Below, one piece after another: positions 35,001 through 46,441 of a stretch of DNA of 64,000 bases. The notes below the pieces were generated by a model. That model was not told the DNA's origin, ran no database searches, and saw nothing but the letters and a program-made list of their open reading frames with translations. Each line of letters starts with the position of its first letter. The first letter of the stretch is position 1. This DNA is from Chlorophyllum brunneum (taxonomy: Eukaryota > Basidiomycota > Agaricomycetes > Agaricales > Agaricaceae), in assembly GCA_963576785.1 (NCBI GenBank), contig OY756145.1, forward strand, positions 2,046,001-2,110,000. The letters run 5' to 3'. Both the position numbers and the translations under genes were made by a program.

Positions 35001-38000
35001 CGGTTCAGAGTTTACCTCGACAACGTCTCTAGCATTGGGGATGCCTTACAAAACTCTAGATCGAAAAAGGCACTCTATAAGGGCGACAAGCTCGGTCGAG
35101 ATATTTTGGTATCCTTTGATGAGACTAAACGCCTGCTTGTTTTGTGTGCACCCCAGAAGGTGGCGTATGCCGCCATCCTCTTTGGTGACTCCAATCTGAC
35201 CTCTAACCTAGCTTACCCTGCACGTGTTTCTCTTTGACGAACAATTTACCTCTCTCCAGGGTTGGGCGAGTCCTTTTGAGCTTGGAGATTGGTATAACAA
35301 TGGCGAATCCGTTACCCATATATGCCTTGTGACGGGCTCCGAAGAAGTTCTCCTTGTGGATTCGAAGGACCAAGCCCGTATCTATTCATTTGTCAGCCAA
35401 AGATTCCGGTGTGTTTCCTATCTGGCGCAGTCGTACCAGCGCGACTGATGTCAATTATATCACTCATCAGGCCTGCATCATTGTCTTTGCCCACAACGCC
35501 TGTTTCTGTTATGTCATCCCCCGATGGCGCGTGTGCTTTACTAGTGTTTGAGGTAGATGGCGAGAGGATCCTCGCCGCCTACCACTGGGATACGTTTGGA
35601 GCTCCTACAGGGATTAATATCACATTGCCCAAAGCACGTGGTAGTCTTTCCGTGACATCCTTCGTTAATCGTCCAAGTGTTCACTTGATGATGATGGACG
35701 GGGAGGATGGTACCTGCCAATCTTTGGCCTTGGATATCACGAAGAAATCCTCCGAGTTTATGTTCAAGGAGAAGGGCATGAAAGCCTCTATCGACGCGGA
35801 TAAGAGTGGCAATTACATTAACAATTGTCTGATCGACTGCTTCGGGGACGTCTGGACTCGGTTTCCGGTGGCAGCCGCGGTCGCCCGCCAAACGATAACA
35901 TCGTCTACCACAAGGAAACCAAAAAGGATCGTCTTCGCCTCGGATCAGGTCCACGGCAGGTATGCATCGTATTTCGCGGACATGGTGAGAACGTTTGAGG
36001 ACCAGACGAAGAAGCCCACAGATGGCCAGCTCCGGGCGATATCTATCGACGTCAAAACCTATTTCGACGCAGTTCGGGACATTGGGGATGTCCATACTGA
36101 CAAAATCTCCAGATTTTGCACGGGCAAATGGCTTGCAAATCTCCTATGCCTCATTCCCATCCATATCGCCGTTGCCCGTGATAACCGTTTCATACCGTTG
36201 AAAGATGGTGTCTCATCAGCAGAGTTCGAAAAATCCCTTCTTGGGGCTGACGTTGGCCGAATCGTCGACAACCTCTCATTCGGTTGGTACGAGTCGATCC
36301 TAAGGTCCTACATGGCGGACAAGGTAAGACCCCGTTATACGTCTACCGGTCTCCTGATCGAATTCTGAGCCATTGTCCTTGGATGTTTTGATATAGCCCG
36401 TCAAAGTTGTGTCATCGATGGGTATGCATAGTGACCCTTTGGGCCTGATGGATAATACCGTTAATCATTCTTCAGGTGAACAATCCGTTGGCAAGAGTTT
36501 CGCCCTTAATCATCTGATGGACACCTCGTTCGCCGGTAGTGCCATGAGGACAACGGGTGAGTTTATTTGCGTTCGTTGCATTCAAAAGTTAAATTCTTCT
36601 GCAGAGGGCGTATGGATGTCAATTACTCCTACAGATGATGCCCTACTAGTTGCTCTCGACTTCGAAGGTTCGTGATTATCTGATCCACTTGATACTTTGG
36701 TGTCATAACCTTCATTCCAGGCGTTCATAGCATTGAGCGTTCACCACAAGAAGATGCACTCCTTGTCCTGTTCAATACTGCAATATCCAATCTTGTATGT
36801 GCCACCACTTAAAGGGATGTCACCAAATTCACATAAAGCGGCCTCGTCAGGTCCTGTTTCGAAACAACTTCGCATTATCTCGTGACATTGCTGACCTCTT
36901 CCAGTCTTTCCAGGCGTCCTCTGTTATTCTAGACCCTACCGCCAATCCATCTTTATTCCAGTCGACGCTCGTCATCATCATTAAGGTAGTTTCAGATTTG
37001 CGGCTTTTTCGCACACAGCTCATGAAACAAACTTTGCAGGACGTCGTGGAGTCCGACAAGAGAGAGATAGTGCGGGAGTATGTTCAACTTGTTATCATAT
37101 CTTGACAACACTGAAACTTTCCCATGTGCAGGTTCTCGCTCAAATTCCAGGTACAAAGGCCCTTGGTAAAAATTTTAAGGGCTCACTTCGTCCCCGCAGA
37201 AAATTGTCCAGGAAGAACAGGGTGCAAACTTTATCTCAAAACTCCACGCTGGACGATTGAATATTATTCCCTGGCCCGTTATTGAATCGAGTCAGTTTTA
37301 TGCACTATTCTCGACTCTCAAACGCCGCCTTGATTCTCAGAAAATAACCCATCCTTCGGCTGGAGAGTTCTTATACACCCTGAAGGTCCTGATGGCGAAA
37401 TTGAAGGTGGGACAGTTGATATATTCCCAGGAGCCTCAACTCACCCGACCTACAGGCCAACGACTGGGGTGCCATGTCCCGTGAGTTTCCTTTCGTAGCG
37501 CATCATTCACCGCTGACACGTAGTGTAGAGGCGCTGGCTGCCCATCGCGCGCAAACCATGTTGCCCATCCTTCCGGTTGCTCTTCAGTATGGGCTATCTG
37601 AGGCAGGCTCAGCAAACGAACCGCTTAAAGTGATTGGTTGTTTTTACACATGATAATCCACGATTCACGTACTTGCGACAGAATATCGACAATGATACCG
37701 TAATTGAATGCCCGGACACTTCTTTCAGGCTCCCCCTATCCTCTCAGGCTGCAGAAATGCACAGCCTGGAGGAGGTACTGGCTGACCTAAGAAGAACCTG
37801 GGAGAATTACGATTCGAGACACGAAATGGACGAGGCTACATGGACGAAGGAACTGGCGACCTATCTCAACGAGATTGTCAAACTGAGGATCGCCCACGTC
37901 GAGACCTGGATCTCTGTGAATCTAGAGCGTTTTAAGACCAGTAATACGAGTGTCGAGCTTCTACAGCGGGAGATGGCGAATGCGGTAGTAGACCTCCAAA

Positions 38001-41000
38001 CCAATGTCAACCTCTGCAAGATGACCTGCGGGGAGTGCAATTTCAGCTGCACACTATCTCGTAGGCATGACCCCTCTATCGAACCTCATGATTGCGACAC
38101 AGATCATCAATGCCCACACCCCTGCGACTATGGCGACGATCATCCAGAGGAAACCAAGTCATGTGGATCTCTGTATGCCTTTAGTCGCTTTTTTAAGGAG
38201 CCTTCGCTGACGCTGTTTCAGTGCCGGCCACGACGGACCGCATATGTAAGTGCCTTCGCCCTAAAATCGTCATCGAGCGTGCTTAACTCCCCGACAGCTG
38301 TGTTGTTGATTTGCATCTATGCGGCGAACCATGTATCCACAGGGATAAGAAGGGTTGTCAAGGCGATTGCACCCAGGCCAGTGGCCGTTTGAGCTTGACG
38401 GCAAGGCATAGTGCTGATGGAATGATCAGATGGCTGGCCACGAAGGCGATCATGTTTGCTCGGCTCGTAAACATGCCTGTGGAAAGGTCATTATATTCCC
38501 TCTGGAGATTGAAATTATACTGATGTTTTTTAGCCTTGCGGACTTCTTGTTGTGCTCCCGAACAAAACTATCAAATATACTTGTCATGGGACGTGCACGT
38601 ATCCTAGGTTCGTCTCATAGTTGATATCCACCATGTCCTTCACCCATGTCTCCTTTGTGAGTTAGTGATGAGGCCCATGATCAACATGTCTGTGATAATA
38701 GGATGTGCCCGATGACATGCGAGCTGTGCAAGCGATTATGCAGTAGTACTGATCATCTCCACGGCTTAGACAGTTCGGCTGTCCACCTCTGCGGGTAAGA
38801 CATATTTTGCCAACGCCTGTGGCTCCGTTTAACTACGAAGACAGAGAATCTCATCATTGTCAAGCCCTTTGTGGTGCTGGAATTTGTGAGATCGACACCC
38901 AACCACAATCCATAGAGGCTACATTTACCGGTCGCCACGAGACTTTCCAATACACCAAGGTAAGGAATGCTCCCCGCCAGATTTCATGCGGCTAACCGTA
39001 CTGACGGGTTGCGTAGTATAGCCAAGGTTGGTCTGTTTTCAACAAATCACAGACACCAGCTGATAGCCCATCCAGCGGCCAAACGGTTGCCGTGTATCAA
39101 GCCAATACCAGCTGGGCAGCGCGAACATGCAGGCCAACATATCCACAGCCTTGATCCCTCTCCATTTCACTACTGCGAGATGAGGTATGAGTACAAAACC
39201 CAAAACTTTGCTTTTGTTAAGTGCTTCGATGTAGGTGTGGAAATTGTGGCTATTTCTGCACCCTCCCCCGAGGTCCGTAATTTTATGCTTTCTTCAAGGA
39301 TTTTCGACCGAGCTGTTGGCATCCAGGGCACCCCCAACAAGAGCATGAAACAAGCCACGGCTCTATGTCCAGAACAAGATGGTCTGTTGACGGCCCCGAT
39401 GGAACTGTAATGGAGCTGAATGGCCGTCGTTTTGGTACCAACGACGAAGGCGCGCCGATGATGTGCAACCTTGTCTGTCAAAGTATGGGTCGCCACGCGC
39501 ATCTTGATTATTGTCGAACTGATCGCGACCAACAATGCGTCGGCCCCGACCATGAGCATATCAAGACCAGGCTCGCTCCTAACCCTGATCGGCAAAAGGA
39601 TTGGATTTCTCACCAGTTGTATTGGAGGCGTTCTGGTATATTTCTTTATGATCTATTCTCTGGCATGTGCGAACTCACGGTGTGTTTTAGGTTTTAGAGG
39701 TGTGTTCTGTTCGAATTGACAACCCTATGAACTCCGCTCACATGTTCCTACAAGATCCTTATTCGCGAGATGATCAAACCACATTCGCAAAATGGTGAGC
39801 CTCCGATGTCCTGGACGATTCAACTTGTCTGATCTCTTGAGACAGTGACGCCATGTGTCCAGGTGAGGGCTCGTGGTAAACAGACATTTCCTCGTGCAAA
39901 GTATGACACTCTATCTCAGGTCCAGAACATGTGGCCACCGCCAACCAACCTGCACAGCCATCGTATTGCACACTCCCGATCTTCCACCCGTCCCATGCGA
40001 CCAATCAGGTGACGGGATTAGGGTAAGGCAAAGTATTTTGTCTGTCGTCGCCTCCAAGGTAACGCGTACCACTCAGCTATGCGTCTAACGACGGACATCT
40101 ATTCTCATGCAAAAATCCGGTGGTGATGCAACAAGCTTTCCACGTGTAAGCACAAACAGTCATATGAAGATCAGCCCGCTGAAAATATTTGAATTACAGA
40201 ATTTTTGTGATTGATAGGTGGGATAATTGCGCTCGTACTTGACCCTGCTCACTCATGGTACACACGACTTAGGTCAGGATCGATGTGCCAGAACATTCCC
40301 GCCCCACTCGCCGCAACGCCGGTGACCCCGGCGATCTTACGTCGACACAACGACAGACTTGGCGCTGTTTATTTGTCGTTGTACGGTTTCTGGCAATCGA
40401 GGCAGGTTGCATTGACAACATTTGGATCGGGGGCTCAAGGACAGGCACCTGGCCGTCGGGATTCTTACAGCGTCGTTCTTTTTAATCATTCAGTCACAAG
40501 GTCTTTCGAAAATGATTTCCAGCGTACACCCGAGAATTTGTTGCAGAGTTTGCTACAGTATGAGGCCGATGGAGGGACCAATTATGAGAGCGCTGTCCGA
40601 GAAATCGAGACCGTCATGCGCGCACATTGGAGCACTGAGCGGTACGCGTCATCGGGATTTCTTTTGAAGTTGGAGCTAATCCTTCTGGTTAAGATCCCCC
40701 ATCGTGATCTTCCTCTCTGATGGAGAATGCAGTATTCAAGATTCGACAATTCGAACTCTCTGTCGTGCCGCCGTTTCGTTGGGGTGAGTATGCGTCTCTA
40801 AGTTCGGTATATTGTACATTCACTCATCAAATTTCGATTTAATGCCATAGTAAACCCTTATCATTTCATGCAGTTTCCTTTGGCCCAAGCAATCAAAGTC
40901 TCCGGCGGATGGCACAGATTGCGAGGGAGGTGGAAAGCAACGCTCCGCGAGATGCCTCTCTTCCTGCAAATGCCCATGTCGAGTCGTCCTATGCTGAGGC

Positions 41001-41135
41001 CCTTGATTCTGTGCGTTGCACCTCAGGAAAGATGTAAAGCATACCAAACTCAGATTTTTGCAGGTTCGATTGGCGGAAACCTTCCTGGGAATTGCAGACT
41101 CGCTCAAGAAGACGCGGGGGGCTCTTTTCGTCTGA
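32013..41135 (+). CDS. Giant GTPase with Cys/His-rich region and VWA domain
   Basis: Forty-three exons sum to 6786 nt and 2261 residues, in frame throughout. Residues 1-1215 show no recognised domain. A G domain starts about 1216: P-loop GEQSVGKS, switch-like RTTEGVWMS, DxxG in LDFEGVHSIERS. The order and the Asp-Phe-Glu-Gly motif fit GB1/RHD3 and VLIG-type large GTPases. Residues about 1530-2010 are rich in Cys/His pairs (CKMTCGECNFSC, MCPMTCELCKRLC, CGNCGYFCTLPRG), probably metal-bound. A VWA domain with an intact MIDAS ends the protein: FVIDRSGSM, GGTNYES, FLSDGE. Exons of 10, 17, 18 and 19 nt occur, and one intron (38377-38429) is GC-AG. The first intron (32076-32146) is the least certain junction. 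I infer a cytosolic, possibly oligomerising GTPase. The function is unknown. Confidence 0.87.
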
Positions 41136-41496
41136 TTATAGTACCCCTCCAGTTGTCATGAACGTGTTGGGTTTTCTGGTGCATCTCTAGGGGGGTTTCA
41201 TATTTTACGCACCATTCTCGTTTTCGCTGTCCGCTTGTTTCCATTATGCTCTTTGTTGTAGTATTCTACCGCGTTGTCTGACATGTACAGTATTGTCATG
41301 AACACCTCCTATTTTCCACCACCAGGCACAGGAGGCTCTGAGAAAGTGCCCTCGCTTAAGGGCATAAAGCGTTTTGTATACATGAAGGCCTGAAGTTTAG
41401 TCAGTACGCCTCTGGGGTGTGAAGGAAGACACAGGGTGTGGAGGAACACTGTCTATCTATCGGCTCACCGCAAGCGATGATTGTATGATCACTGAG
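41136..41496. other. Gap after the giant GTPase gene
   Basis: 361 bp holding the 3' UTR region. No exon was recognised. Confidence 0.4.
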
Positions 41497-42020
41497 TACG
41501 GTATACTACTAATCTGTCACAATGGAAATTATTTCCAACACACGCCAGAGATGATACTACAGACTGCGCCGCAGACTACATCTAGTGGAGGAACAAATAT
41601 GAAGTAAGGATCCAAAAGACTGGGGCTATAATGAGGACCCATCATGCACCAAGCCTCAGGACGAGCTCCGAACGGTACGGCTAACCATGATTCCCATCGT
41701 TGCCTTTCATCTATTTCTGGTATTGGAACATCCATTGTTACCTCTCTCGGACGGAGTGTAGCATTGAGGATGCAACAATGCGCATTCTGTGTCGAGCTAT
41801 CATCGCCCCTCGGTCGGTCGTGGGTCTATCAGTAGCTGAACATCGCTCACCCAGCATTCCGTTGTCCCCCACGCAGTTGCCGTCCACAGAGCGCTGTCCT
41901 TCGGCCATGGTTTAAATTACAAGGTGGTGGAAGCCAGTACTCCAAAACACACAGTTACCTGCAAACTCCAATGTCGAGTCAGCTTCTGCTGAGGTCCTAG
42001 ACTCTGTACGTTCTGCCTGT
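41497..42020 (+). pseudogene. Broken copy of the VWA 3' end of the giant GTPase gene
   Basis: Three islands match the last exons of the upstream gene in order and orientation. The stretch at about 41530-41603 encodes QHTPEMILQT and SSGGTNM, matching QRTPENLLQS and DGGTNYE. The stretch at about 41748-41810 encodes ECSIEDATMRILCRA, matching ECSIQDSTIRTLCRA. The stretch at about 41968-42008 matches the codons of NAHVESSYAEALDSV. The islands are separated by sequence with stops and frame changes, and the final exon is not found. This is a decayed partial tandem duplication. The boundaries are approximate. Confidence 0.75.
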
Positions 42021-42751
42021 GTCTTCGGGCCCGGGTGACGTCTTCATGGTCGGAAAACAATCTCGCGTTGTATCAATCTTCTTTGGAATCACTGACTCTG
42101 AAGACCGACGGCACTCCCGTGGGTTGAAAACTTCGGTTTCTCCTTCGTTAACCATGGGTCTAGGCTCTTTTAATCTTTGTAACCATCCTACTCACTGCCC
42201 CATGTCAGTCGGATCATTACTTCTTTACTTCTTGATCGTTGATCGTAGCCAATCTCTCTCCCAGACTGGGCTAGTGTACTCTATCTAACGAATTTATGGG
42301 GAGGTGGAGGGCATCCTGAGTGAAATTGAAGGTTGTCCTCTTGTTGAATGTTCTACAAATCTACGACAATCACGATAAACAAAAACCTACTTGAGATCTA
42401 CTAACCAAAATAAGAATCTAGCCTTCAACCGAACAAAATATCCAACCGCAAGACCTCGAAGCACTTTACCACGGATGTGGATGTATACGCAGCTGTATCC
42501 CTTACTATCCCCGGTTACACTCTCGAAAGTGCGGTTTTCTGGGAGCTGGGGTGCGAACCGTACAACTGAGGACCGGTCTTAACCAAGCATAGATAGTGCG
42601 CAGTCCATGAATCGCAAAGCTCGCCGAAACATGGCACAAAATGACGACCATTGAACCCTCAATCACCAATATAATGATGGGTTGGTCCATCAATGTGGTC
42701 AGACCATCAAGAAGCAGCCACACGTTGATCTAGGCCAATCAAAATGGCAGA
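42021..42751. other. Gene-free stretch before the ZIP transporter
   Basis: About 730 bp with no convincing exon. It may contain further degenerate duplicated sequence and the 3' UTR of the ZIP gene. Confidence 0.4.
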
Positions 42752-44368
42752 TTATGCCCAACGACCCAAAAGAGCCATAAGACCGCATCCGAGACCCATT
42801 GATCCGAGAGCATATGCAAGCTTGGCGGTGGAACCTTCCATCATCTCTTTGTTAAATAAAAACTCATGTGCGAGTAGCTGTCAACGGGCGATCAATAATG
42901 GGATGAGATGACGAAGTGATAATAATACCAACCTCAACAAGACCAGTGTAAATGAGTATGCCTGAGCTGAGGGAATCCAGGACACCACTGACGATGCTAG
43001 CAGTGGGGCTTCCCGGGTTGTAGAGGCCCCGAATGCCAAGGCCGATTGCAATTCCCGTGGGAGTTGTGAGGCCGAAGAGTATTGCACCGGCATACGGGAC
43101 CCAACCATGGCTTGCAGGGAGTCTCATGTATGCGAGTCGGGAGCCGATACCAAGGCCCTCAAATGTTTCTTTATTAGATGATAAGCATGTTTGACTGGGG
43201 AGAGTAGTTACACGATACGTACGGTGAAAGACGAGAACGATGAACAAGATTTTGAATTTTTCATCAGCGGCAAGTGTGAGTCCTATCAAGACACTATTGT
43301 AGGAATGTGTGAGAGAGAGAGGGGGGGGGGGGGAAATTATTACCCACCTATGCAGCGCTACACCAAACTCGAGGATGGCAACGCCGATAATTTGTGTGAT
43401 GGCTTTATCCGTAAAAACGTTGCCATTGCGATGATCTTCGTGATGGTCTTGGGTGTGGGAAACATTATCCAGACCAGCACTCTCAACATCCGAATTACTC
43501 CTCGTCTCATCCTTCTGCTTTTGTTTGGGATCTATGAGGTCTCCTTCAGGTCCATGAGCGGCATGCCCGCCGTGCCGGTGACCATGTGCATCTGTCAAAT
43601 ATAGAACGGAATATGTACCGTGAGCACAAGAGCGAAACAAAGGAGAATCCCGTAAGTGGGTAAATCCAACCCACGCCATGCTTCCTCAAGGTGTGGAAAA
43701 AAAGCATGCAGACATACCATGATGTTTTCCTAGCTTGGCGAGCTTCGCTGTACCCCATCGGAACGCAATAAGCTCCACGATGAAAATTGAGAAGATGCTA
43801 AGGAGGCACAGTGCGAATGCGTAAGGCTATGGAATGAAGGAAGATATTAGCGCCTGTCGAATAGGGTACATAGATGCATACGTAGTTGTGCCATCCTTCC
43901 GAAAGGCAAGGTGAGTTGAGAGCCTCGAGCGCGGGTGCGAGTAGATGTATGAAAGCAGTAGCGATCTGTCGTGATACCGATCATTATCTATTCAAAGTGT
44001 GTGTCTGGACCACCTGCTTACAATGACGCCCGAGCCAAAATATTTCGCGAAACTGCCGCCCAGGAAGAGGAAGCCGTTAAAACCCGCTGGTAAACTTGGG
44101 AAAGAGGGACTCACTCGAATATCGACTTTGGCATATGTAACCATGAAGACCTTTTTGCGAGAACGGGAAAAAGTGCACCAGCCGTAGAGCTAACGAGAAT
44201 GACAAAAACGGAGGCTATACGCAGGTGAAGCATAGAGTCTTGTCCCCCACTCGTACCGCAACTCGGTTCCTCGTCGGCTCGTGCGACAAAGGAATTCGCG
44301 TGATCGAGGATGTTGGTGTGGAAAACTGTAGATGCAGCGGCTACTGTGGCGGAGGGGGACAAGTACAT
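42752..44368 (-). CDS. ZIP-family zinc transporter (ZRT-like)
   Basis: Importer of zinc, possibly other divalent metals, in the plasma or an internal membrane. Eight exons (44368-44115, 44052-44022, 43965-43882, 43826-43718, 43591-43348, 43293-43223, 43168-42933, 42877-42752) sum to 1155 nt and 384 residues. Family features are the first hydrophobic helix with LVSSTAGALFPVL, ATAFIHLLAPALEALNSPCL, and a His-rich cytosolic loop (HGHRHGGHAAHG). The signature helix FGVALHSVLIGLTLA carries the metal-binding His and Ser, and QTFEGLGIGSRLA follows. The C-terminal helix ends LMALLGRWA. The length and helix order are those of fungal ZRT1/ZRT2. The start was chosen at the first ATG giving a short N-terminus. 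All introns are GT-AG. Confidence 0.93.
43308..43333. repeat. GA/poly-G tract in a ZIP intron
   Basis: A short GA repeat runs into 13 G (plus strand) inside the intron at 43294-43347, which reads as a C-run in the transcript. Its length is prone to sequencing or slippage error but it does not touch coding sequence. Confidence 0.85.
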
Positions 44369-44526
44369 TGTGGCGGCGGGTGTAGAACGCAGAAGGGGAG
44401 GGGTATAAGTAAGCAAGGATAGTTGAATGACTGTGGAGGTACTCGCCCACTTGCCAGGGATTCGACAGGTCACGTGTGAGTACCACACCAGTCTGATATG
44501 ATATCCGAAACAGATCCATCGATTAG

Positions 44527-46195
44527 TTAGCGAACCTCCTCAACTAGCGATTGCTGCCGCTCTTGTGCTCTTTCTACTCTTCCGGAAAAACTGCTCACAA
44601 CACCCTGGCCCTCGGCCCGTACCTTCTTTGACCACCGCACAACTTCTTCAGAAATACCTTCCATAATCTCACTCGGCGTTGCTGAGACGTGTGCAATGTA
44701 GAACTCGAGCTTGCGTACCACATGCTGGTACACACACCTCTTCTTAGTCTGTTCCAATTTCGTTACAGGCTTATTGGATTGTACCTCCGGCGGGGACTGG
44801 GCTTGACCTCCTCGGGACGGGTATTTAAAGGTCAGTTTGGCCCCTTCGCTCTTCCCGGATTGACAGAGACCAATCAAATCGGAGAGGACACGAATCGGCG
44901 TTATCAGTGCATGCGTCGAGGTATCAAAGGATGCCGTGTCGCCGTGTGTGAATGACTGCGAGGGTACTTCGATCACCCGACGAGGTTTCATCAACATCGC
45001 CGTGTCTTCTAAAAGAACAGCGAGTAGTTCGGAGCTGACCTTTCCCTAAAAATAAAAACGTGTACTTGAGCACCATGTTCTTGGGTAGCAACAAATACAC
45101 ACACCATTTCGAATCGCGAGTACACATCAGTGGCCGCCGCTCCAACGCTAGGGTGCAGGGTCGTTGATCGGCGATCTGACAAGAAAGGTACTAGCAGATC
45201 TATCAGTCTCAGTGCTTCTCTCAAGTCTGGGTTGGTCGGAGACAAGGTGGAGAGCATCCGAACGCCAAGGTGGCGGATAATATAACTATATGCGACACTG
45301 GGACCATCAAATCAATGACAGTTTTCCACCCTTGGCATTTCGCACGTACCAGACAGCGCACAAGTTGTATACCAGAGGGTGGCCATGGGGAATGGGCTTG
45401 ACCATTGACTGCGGTATAGGAATAGGCTCAGGCCACGGCTTTGCTGTTTTGTGATCACCTTCCTGTTCTTCTTCGGGTTCATCCTCCGTCCACCAGGGGC
45501 GCTCAAGTTCTACCTCTAGCTGCTCACTTCCCAACAGCCTTTGTGTAAGATCACTGGTCGGGTCCTCAAGAACCCTCATGAATCTCTCCCTTTCGGCAGG
45601 CGTGAGCATTTCCCACATATCCTCAGATGAGAGGGCATCTATAACAGGGTCATCAATACACATATTGATATTCCTTGGGCTGGGTTTCTGCTTACTGATG
45701 TCGAGCCCAGCGAACCTGTCCACCAACGATTCTTCCTCTTTACCCCTGCTCTCTCCTCCACTGTCGCTCTCCCCAAGTCCCTCCTTCTCCAAAGCGTCTT
45801 GATCCGCGACGGCCTCTTCCTCGAAGCGTTTGAGGAGGTCGATCATCTGCCTGCGTTCTTCAGTTGTGCGTGAAGGTGTCGTGGCGATATCGGATTTAAG
45901 TTCATTTCTGTAAAAGGTCTCGGAACACTGGGAATGTGACTATAGGACGCAGTAGTCGGTGTGATACTCATTTGAGATGGGATGACACTTACGGGCGATC
46001 GGAAACAGGTAAGTGAACAGTATGAGACATTGCATGTCGGGCAGGTGTACTTGGCAAACTGACGGCGACAGCTGGGACGAGTCAGAGAGCGGTAAAGCGA
46101 CGTGTTGGAACGTACAACTTGCAGATGACACTGTTTGAAGTATCATCGTCCTGGTCAACTGCAGATGCAGGAGTATGGATTTCCCGTGAAGACAT
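44527..46195 (-). CDS. HIT-type zinc-finger protein, ZNHIT2-like
   Basis: Five exons (46195-46119, 46071-45993, 45939-45350, 45297-45105, 45045-44527) sum to 1458 nt and 485 residues. Near the N-terminus is a zf-HIT module: VICNCRRQFAKYTCPTCNVS, YCSLTCFRSPSHSQCSETFY. It is followed by an acidic linker with SEDMWEMLTPAERERFMRVL and by LERPWWTEDEP, both typical of the ZNHIT2 branch, which in animals links to the R2TP co-chaperone and U5 snRNP assembly. That role is inferred here. The C-terminal half is helical, without named domains. All introns are GT-AG. It shares a 246-bp divergent promoter with the F-box gene. Confidence 0.85.
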
Positions 46196-46441
46196 GACGA
46201 TCACAATGCCATTGACCCCAGTTAAGGGCTTTAGATCCGTGTTTGAACTCCGCTCGATTGGCAGTTATCCAGCTCTTCTTTTGTAAATTTATCTAAGTCT
46301 TCAGAACCAGCAGCAAATTCACTGAGAGATGGAAAAGATCTGGTTATCAGCCGGCACGTGCATTTGGATTTGAGCCCTGTTTACAGTACTTTACCAGACA
46401 CCACACCACTCGCTGCTACCCACTTACTCCCGTGTTTCCCC

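Noticed and set aside
42540..42620. Sequence on the minus strand resembling a tRNA T-loop (GGTTCGCACCCC)
   Set aside because: The T-stem does not pair and no acceptor or anticodon stem could be built around it.
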